Below are positions 58,809 to 64,000 of a stretch of 64,000 bases of DNA, piece after piece. This DNA is from Azadirachta indica (Eukaryota > Streptophyta > Magnoliopsida > Sapindales > Meliaceae), in contig CM040453.1 of NCBI GenBank assembly GCA_022749755.1, positions 19,601,368 to 19,665,367 on the forward strand, written 5' to 3'. The translations under genes were made by a program, and so were the position numbers. Position 1 is the stretch's first letter; every line of letters begins with the position of its first letter. Below the pieces are notes generated by a model. It did no database searches. It saw only the letters and a program-made list of their open reading frames with translations, and had not been told where the DNA came from.

Positions 58809-59737
58809 TGGTAGAATCAGTAGCCCCTTTTTTTACACAAATTTTTATATCAATTATTAATTCTTATATTAAGGGTATGTGATGCTGCATATTTAATGAA
58901 ATAAAATATAATAAATATTTTATATTCATTAATTAAGGTTTTTTATGTCTTTTAATTCTTTTTTTTTCTCTTTCTTATCTCGTAATTTATAAAATTTCTC
59001 TTTTATTTTTCTCTTCTTTATTACATCTTCTCACTCCTCAAATATTTTTTAATTTTAATTATCATTTATAAGTTGAAAATTAAAAATTTAATAGTTTGTA
59101 AATATATATTAAAAAGTTTTATATTTACATAATATTATTTTGTAAAAAGACATATATGTAGCAACAACAATAGTAATTACAATGATATAGAATTGTTAAA
59201 TTTTTTTATATACTTTAATTAAATGCTTGCAAATAAATTTATATTGTAAGTTCAAAAATAGATGTTAAATGTTTAGGTTGTGAAGGATTTAAAACTTTCC
59301 AATCAAACTTTCCATACATTCTCATGAATTAAATAATATTTTTGAACATTTATGAATTATAATAATTTTTAAATTTTTTAGATAAATTAATTAATTAAAA
59401 TAATTTTATATAAATTTTCCAGATAAATTAATTAATTAGAATAATTTTTTAAAATTTTTAAACTTTTTAGTTTATAAGTAATAATTAAAATGAATAGGTA
59501 TAATGAAGGGAAGAAAAGATGTAATAAAGAAAAGAAAAGTAGAAGAGAGATTTTGTAAGTTATATGGTTAGAAAGAGAAAAAAAAAGAGTTAAAAAGATA
59601 TAAAAAAACCTTAATTAATGAATATAAAATATTTATTATATTTTATTTTGTTCAATCTACACCATCCACGTATTTTTAATCTAATGGATAATAATTGATG
59701 TAAAAATTTGTGTAAAAGATGAGGGCTATTAATTCTA

Positions 59738-59740
<3 letters not shown>
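58809..59740. mobile_element. Foldback MITE with about 290-bp terminal inverted repeats
   Basis: The left arm is 58809 to about 59100 (start GGTAGAATCAGTAGCCC); the right arm is about 59450-59740 (reverse complement start GAGTAGAATTAATAGCCC). Long matches include TACACAAATTTTTA, TTTTATATTCATTAATTAAG and TTCTTTATTACATCTT. Both sides abut TATATA tracts, compatible with a TA target duplication of Tc1/mariner or a related group. No transposase. Confidence 0.8.

Positions 59741-59778
<38 letters not shown>
59741..59778. repeat. (TA)19 microsatellite
   Basis: A pure TA run abutting the right end of the foldback MITE. It may have expanded from the target TA. Confidence 0.9.
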
Positions 59779-59780
<2 letters not shown>

Positions 59781-60261
59781 AAGCTTAGGAACACTAATTA
59801 CCCAAAATTCCTAATTAATATACTAATGTAATCAATTGATAAACCAAATTATCAATTAATTTTTAGTCCATCAACTAAATTATCAATTAATTTTAGAAAA
59901 ATTTTGCAAAATAGCCCTAATTACCTTTCAGTTTATGTAGGTAGCCCCTTCTAAAAAATTTACCAACCTAATTTAAGATACTTTTTTTGGACTAAATTGC
60001 CCTTAATAGTCCACTTCAATTTTTTTTTACTTTTCCTACTCTAGACTTGGAAACTCTTCCATAATCAAACTCTCCTCTCTCAAAACTTTTCTTCTTTTAA
60101 AAATCACTTTTCTTACTAATGGCGGTGGCAAATGATGGGATGACGGTGATGTAGTTTTGACGGTGAAGTTTTGATCACCAATATTAACTGATTCATTTTA
60201 CCATATAGATTGTGTTTTATATGTGAATTAATTAATTAAAGGGAAATTTCTCAAATATAAA

Positions 60262-60636
60262 CACTACAAGAAAAGCTAGTTTTAGTAACAACAAAAAATT
60301 TTGTTGCTGAAACACCCTTTAGCGATGATATTTTTATTGTCATCACTACAACATAAAAGAAAAAATTAATAAATAATTATAACCTGTGTCATTGTAAAGA
60401 TGTGCATTGCTAAAGATGTACTATTAGCAATGACAAAGTTATTGCTAAAGATGTACTATTGGCACTTAAGAAGTCGTCGCCAATAGTATCGGCGTAGAAT
60501 TCATGGTGCGAGAAGAGGATGACTTTCGGCCACAACATGTGTTGTCTCAAAAGTGTACCTTTTAGCAATGAAAATTGTTGTTGCTATTAACTTATTTAGC
60601 TACAATTGTATTTGGTAATAAGTAAGATATATATTC
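60262..60636. mobile_element. CACTA (En/Spm) transposon terminus, truncated
   Basis: The segment starts CACTACAAGAAAAGCTAG, the plant CACTA terminus. Subterminal repeats follow: TAGTAACAACAAAAAATTTTG, two copies of ATTGCTAAAGATGTACTATT (near 60407 and 60451) and AGCAATGA(C/A)AA. A second CACTACAA occurs at 60354. The opposite terminus was not found; the remnant runs into MITE copy C at about 60637. No transposase. Confidence 0.7.
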
Positions 60637-61180
60637 TCCTATCTTTTAAGGAAATATCAAAATATCCCTACGACTACTAATTTTTATTTTAAATTAACTA
60701 TTTTATCTTTCAACTACTAAAAGATATATAAAATAACTCATATTATGCTCATTTTTATTTTGTAATAATCAATAGTGATACATAATTTTAAAAATAACAT
60801 TATTTTAAATAAATGTTTTATTTTAAAAATTATATATATATAATTAATATTGTCAAAAAAATTGATAGCAAATTTGAAAAAAGAAAAATAATTGAGGATT
60901 AAAATATTATTATTACTTTTAAATTCAAATACTAAAATAAAATTATGTTTCTTATTACAAAATAAAAATAAAGATAATATAGTTATTTTAAATACTTTTT
61001 AATAGTTGAGGAGTAAAATAGTTAATTTAAAGTAAAAATAATTGTTTTACGGATATCTCGACATTTTCTCAAAAATTAGGAGATATCTCAACTTCTTAAA
61101 TCTTTAAAGGGTATATTGATTTTTTTTCAAAATTTAGGGAATAAAGTATAATATCCTATAATTATAATTATAAAAAAAAT
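60637..61180. mobile_element. AT-rich foldback MITE, copy C
   Basis: Similar over about 550 bp, same orientation, to 54890-55480, including ATATCAAAATAT...CTACGA, TTTTTATTTT(A/G)TAATAATCAATA and AATTTAGGGAATAAAGTATAATAT. Homology continues past the element into GGTGCAC...CATGTGCCT...ATAGA...GGAATCAAACT. Confidence 0.65.
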
Positions 61181-61271
61181 TTACGGTGCACAAGATTGAC
61201 TCGCGACCATGTGCCTGGAATAGATCAGATGGAATCAAACTTCATAATATATGACAAGGATATTTGAACAA

Positions 61272-62155
61272 AGGGAAATAATAAAAAATGCCCCAACTTC
61301 ATAATCAAAATTCAAAATACCCACCTTGTACAATGTCATTTAAAAATGCCCAAATTTGGTTTTTACGGACAAAAATGCCCTTATGCCCACTTTGATTAAC
61401 ACATGGGTTTTTCTTCTTATAATTGGCTGAAAATCTTCATATTTTGATACATTGTATTAATTTGTAATCATTCTTGCGGATAAACTGTTATTCACTCAAG
61501 TCACAAGTTTTATTACAAAGATTAGTGCTTTGATAATTGAGTTGGTTGAGAAAATGAAAAATGGAGAGATTGAAGATGATCTGGGAACTACTATTGAATA
61601 TGAAAAAATTTTACTTTACTCAAAAGTAGGTATCAAGTAAGGTGAAATTTTTGCCTTACTTGAAATCTACTGTCGAATAATGCAAAATTTTTTCTTATTC
61701 AATAATAGATATCGAGTAAGACAAAATTTTATTTTATTTAATACATACTTTCAAGTAAGGTAGAGTTTTTTTTTTATTTTATAATTATTTTCAGTAAGAC
61801 AAAATTTTTCTTTACTCGATAGTACGTATCGAGTAAGGTAAAATTTTACCTTACTCGATACCTACTTTTAAATAAGGTAAAATTTTGTTTTACTCGACAG
61901 TATGTATTGAATAAAGTAAAATCTTATCGTATTCTAATACCTAATTTTAAATAAGAGAAAATTTTGCTTTACTTCATAGTAGGTATCAAGTAAGGCAAAA
62001 CAAAAAAAAGTTCATGTATTTTAATTGTGGACACGAGGGTATTTTCATTTATGAAGGCCGAAATGGAGCATTTTTTTATTAAACTTATGCAGAGTGGGTT
62101 TTTTTTTTTTAATTTTTAATTATAAAGTTAGGGTATTTGCAGTTGTTTCTCTTGT
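61272..62155. mobile_element. Element with long inverted ends and a palindromic tandem core
   Basis: The left end reads GGGAAATAATAAAAAATGCCCC then AACTTCATAATCAAAATTC and ACCCACCTTG. The reverse complement of the right end reads GAGAAACAACTGCAAATACCC, AACTTTATAATTAAAAATT and ACCCACTCTG, so the ends are diverged inverted repeats. Between them, at 61590-62001, lie tandem, self-complementary units of the type TTTACTCGATAGTAGGTATC and GAGTAAGGTAAAATTTT. No protein is coded. Mutator-like origin is a guess. Confidence 0.6.
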
Positions 62156-63004
62156 ATTATTTTATAGGGATAATATTATTAGTCATAAATGAAAGTAATT
62201 GACAGCTAGTAATTAGGTGAAATGCACAATCATGTCGATACTTTTCCTACTCAAGTATATGCGTGACTGACTCACAACTGCTTGGAATAGAACAATAGCC
62301 AATGCAAGATGAGGCTTTTGCTTGTCTTCTTCGTTAATTGTAATAAGATTTAGAAGATGGTCAAATTAACAAGAAAATAATTGTTGATTTACTATTAGAA
62401 TTAATCATTATACCCAATGAATTGAATCCCAGTTCTTCAAATCATTTTACTTAGCTTATATTTAGCCCTGATTGTTGGGATTGATTTCCATATGGTTTTA
62501 AATTGATCCTACCTTCTAAAAGATAATATTTTATAAAATTAACAAATTATTATTTAAGAACCTTTTTGATTTTACACATAGTATGTATCGTCAAGATTTG
62601 ATGTATTGTTTACATTTTTCCATTTGCCCAAATTAACCGCCATCACTGCAATTTATTCGTGGACCTACAATAGTTTGAAAATATCTATTGTGAAGTACAA
62701 AATTACATCTAATTAACAACTTTTTTATTTATATATTATTTCTTTATTTAAAAATATACGTAAGTCAATCTCATCCTTCTGTTTAAAGCATCCAAAGTCT
62801 TGACAAATACTGATCCATGAACTGATAGCCACGAACCCTTTAATTGTGACAGTTTCCAAACCCAACTTAGTGATAGGTAGATATAAGACATAACTAACTG
62901 GCGTCAACTTCACGGCTAAAATAAGTAAGTAAATTAATAACTAAGAACGTACATTAATAAATTAAGATACTACTGAATTTATCATATATAAAATTAGTAG
63001 ATAC

Positions 63005-63035
<31 letters not shown>

Positions 63036-63480
63036 TACACACAAACACACACTTTTGATATATACACTTTCATTAACATGTAGACCATCTTCCATGAATC
63101 TATCCAATAAGACTACACGGGGAATAAAAAATATGATTAAATTTGAAATTTTAATTCTTTTACTATATATTTTTCATTTATCTTGTACAAATTTATATAA
63201 TTAAATTCATTATTCTAAAAGATATAATCGCCTAATATATATTAAAAAGTGATATCTGAAATCTTAATACATATCGTCAGTTCCACACAATTCCTTTTTT
63301 TTTTTTTTTCAGTTATTTGCTATTTGCTATTACTCATATTCATATATATAACATATAAGATAAGATATTATTTAGTATTAAAGTGTTGCTCACTCAAAAT
63401 TAATGTTTATTTAAAAAAAGTTAGTAGTATTAAAATTAAACATACCCTTTAAATTGCTCTGAATTTATATTACCATTTAA
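62156..63480. other. Intergenic DNA with an AT/AC microsatellite
   Basis: No supported gene. An (AT)n(AC)n compound microsatellite lies at 63005-63052, followed by AT-rich sequence with a poly-T run near 63296-63310. Confidence 0.6.
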
Positions 63481-63487
63481 GTTATGA

Positions 63488-63655
63488 TTTGCTATTTTAT
63501 ATTTGTTGGATGATTGTGAGATTTGTTGGATTAACATGAAGGGAATGTATTCAAAATACAATGGTGGTTTCCACAGCCACAGAGATGTTTTTGAGTACAT
63601 GAATACACTGGTTGAAAGGCAGGAAGAGTTGGTATTGTATATAATAATAATGTGA
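63488..63655 (+). other. Possible exon or gene relic, unknown product
   Basis: A 55-codon open frame with an internal ATG at 63536 (MKGMYSKYNGGFHSHRDVF then EYMNTLVERQEEL). It has codon-like composition unlike its AT-rich flanks. I do not recognise a family. It has no clear splice sites and no partner exon in view. It could be an exon of a gene continuing beyond the window, a relic or chance. Confidence 0.2.
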
Positions 63656-64000
63656 TCATTGTATAGGATCAACTTCAAGACCCTCTAGGCCTGTTGAAAT
63701 ACTCTGGTTGTCAGTGCATAAATACTGACGTAATGTGATTTGGCAGCATAGCATTTTAACCTTCAGAGATGAGACGATTAATTCTTGTAATTGTTTTGAA
63801 AATTTATTTTAATGATAAAAGGATTAGCTGGCATTCGCATGGCGTATTTACATGCCTCAATTTACTGTGTCCTTCAGAAGCTTATTCAGGGATCAATATT
63901 CTGTTCCCTTCAACTACTGTAGATCAATTTACTGATTACTTATTCTGATTACTGAAAGGATATAACTCATTATTATTCTGATTACTTTTACGTAAGAGAA

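Overview
This is nuclear DNA from a flowering plant, very probably a eudicot. The genes have many spliceosomal introns, intergenic DNA is very AT-rich, and plant-specific families are present (GRF, AIPP2-type PHD protein, plastid-targeted proteins). Ty1-copia, CACTA and MITE remnants fill the spaces between genes. I cannot name the species. Exon limits were worked out by hand from reading frame, splice sites and remembered family sequence. All six gene models keep an open frame across every junction.

Layout: (1) 1-3.7 kb, AT-rich DNA with one GC-richer promoter-like island. (2) 3.74-7.68 kb (+), a growth-regulating factor (GRF) with a miR396 target site. (3) 8.5-9.2 kb, a dense cluster of ACGT-core elements. 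(4) 11.05-20.81 kb (+), a complete 13-exon GTG/COLD1/GPHR-type membrane protein gene. Its last intron carries a retrotransposon LTR fragment and a 260-bp tandem repeat. (5) 23.24-24.62 kb (-), an intronless-CDS F-box/kelch gene, convergent with GTG. (6) 27.3-33.6 kb (-), a dead Ty1-copia element interrupted in its RNase H region by a 1.4-kb inverted-repeat element. (7) 33.9-36 kb, small MITEs and an old direct repeat. (8) 37.29-46.72 kb (+), a 12-exon PHD-finger gene of the AIPP2/PAIPP2 type that uses a GC-AG intron. One of its introns contains a decayed plastid-type tRNA-Met(CAU). (9) 47.95-50.80 kb (+), a small plastid membrane protein. (10) 51.69-54.53 kb (-), a complete seven-exon zinc alcohol dehydrogenase. 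(11) 54.7-64 kb, a repeat-rich gene desert with an inverted plus direct duplication, several foldback MITEs, a CACTA terminus and minisatellites.

The genes are ordinary plant housekeeping, regulatory and metabolic genes, each with its own promoter; nothing suggests a gene cluster or a shared pathway. I see no previously undescribed multi-gene system. The most unusual signals are the GC-AG intron that hides the true N-terminus of the PHD protein, the tRNA fossil, the nested transposons with visible insertion order, the 260-bp intronic array, the ACGT-element cluster and the compound rearrangement upstream of the ADH gene.
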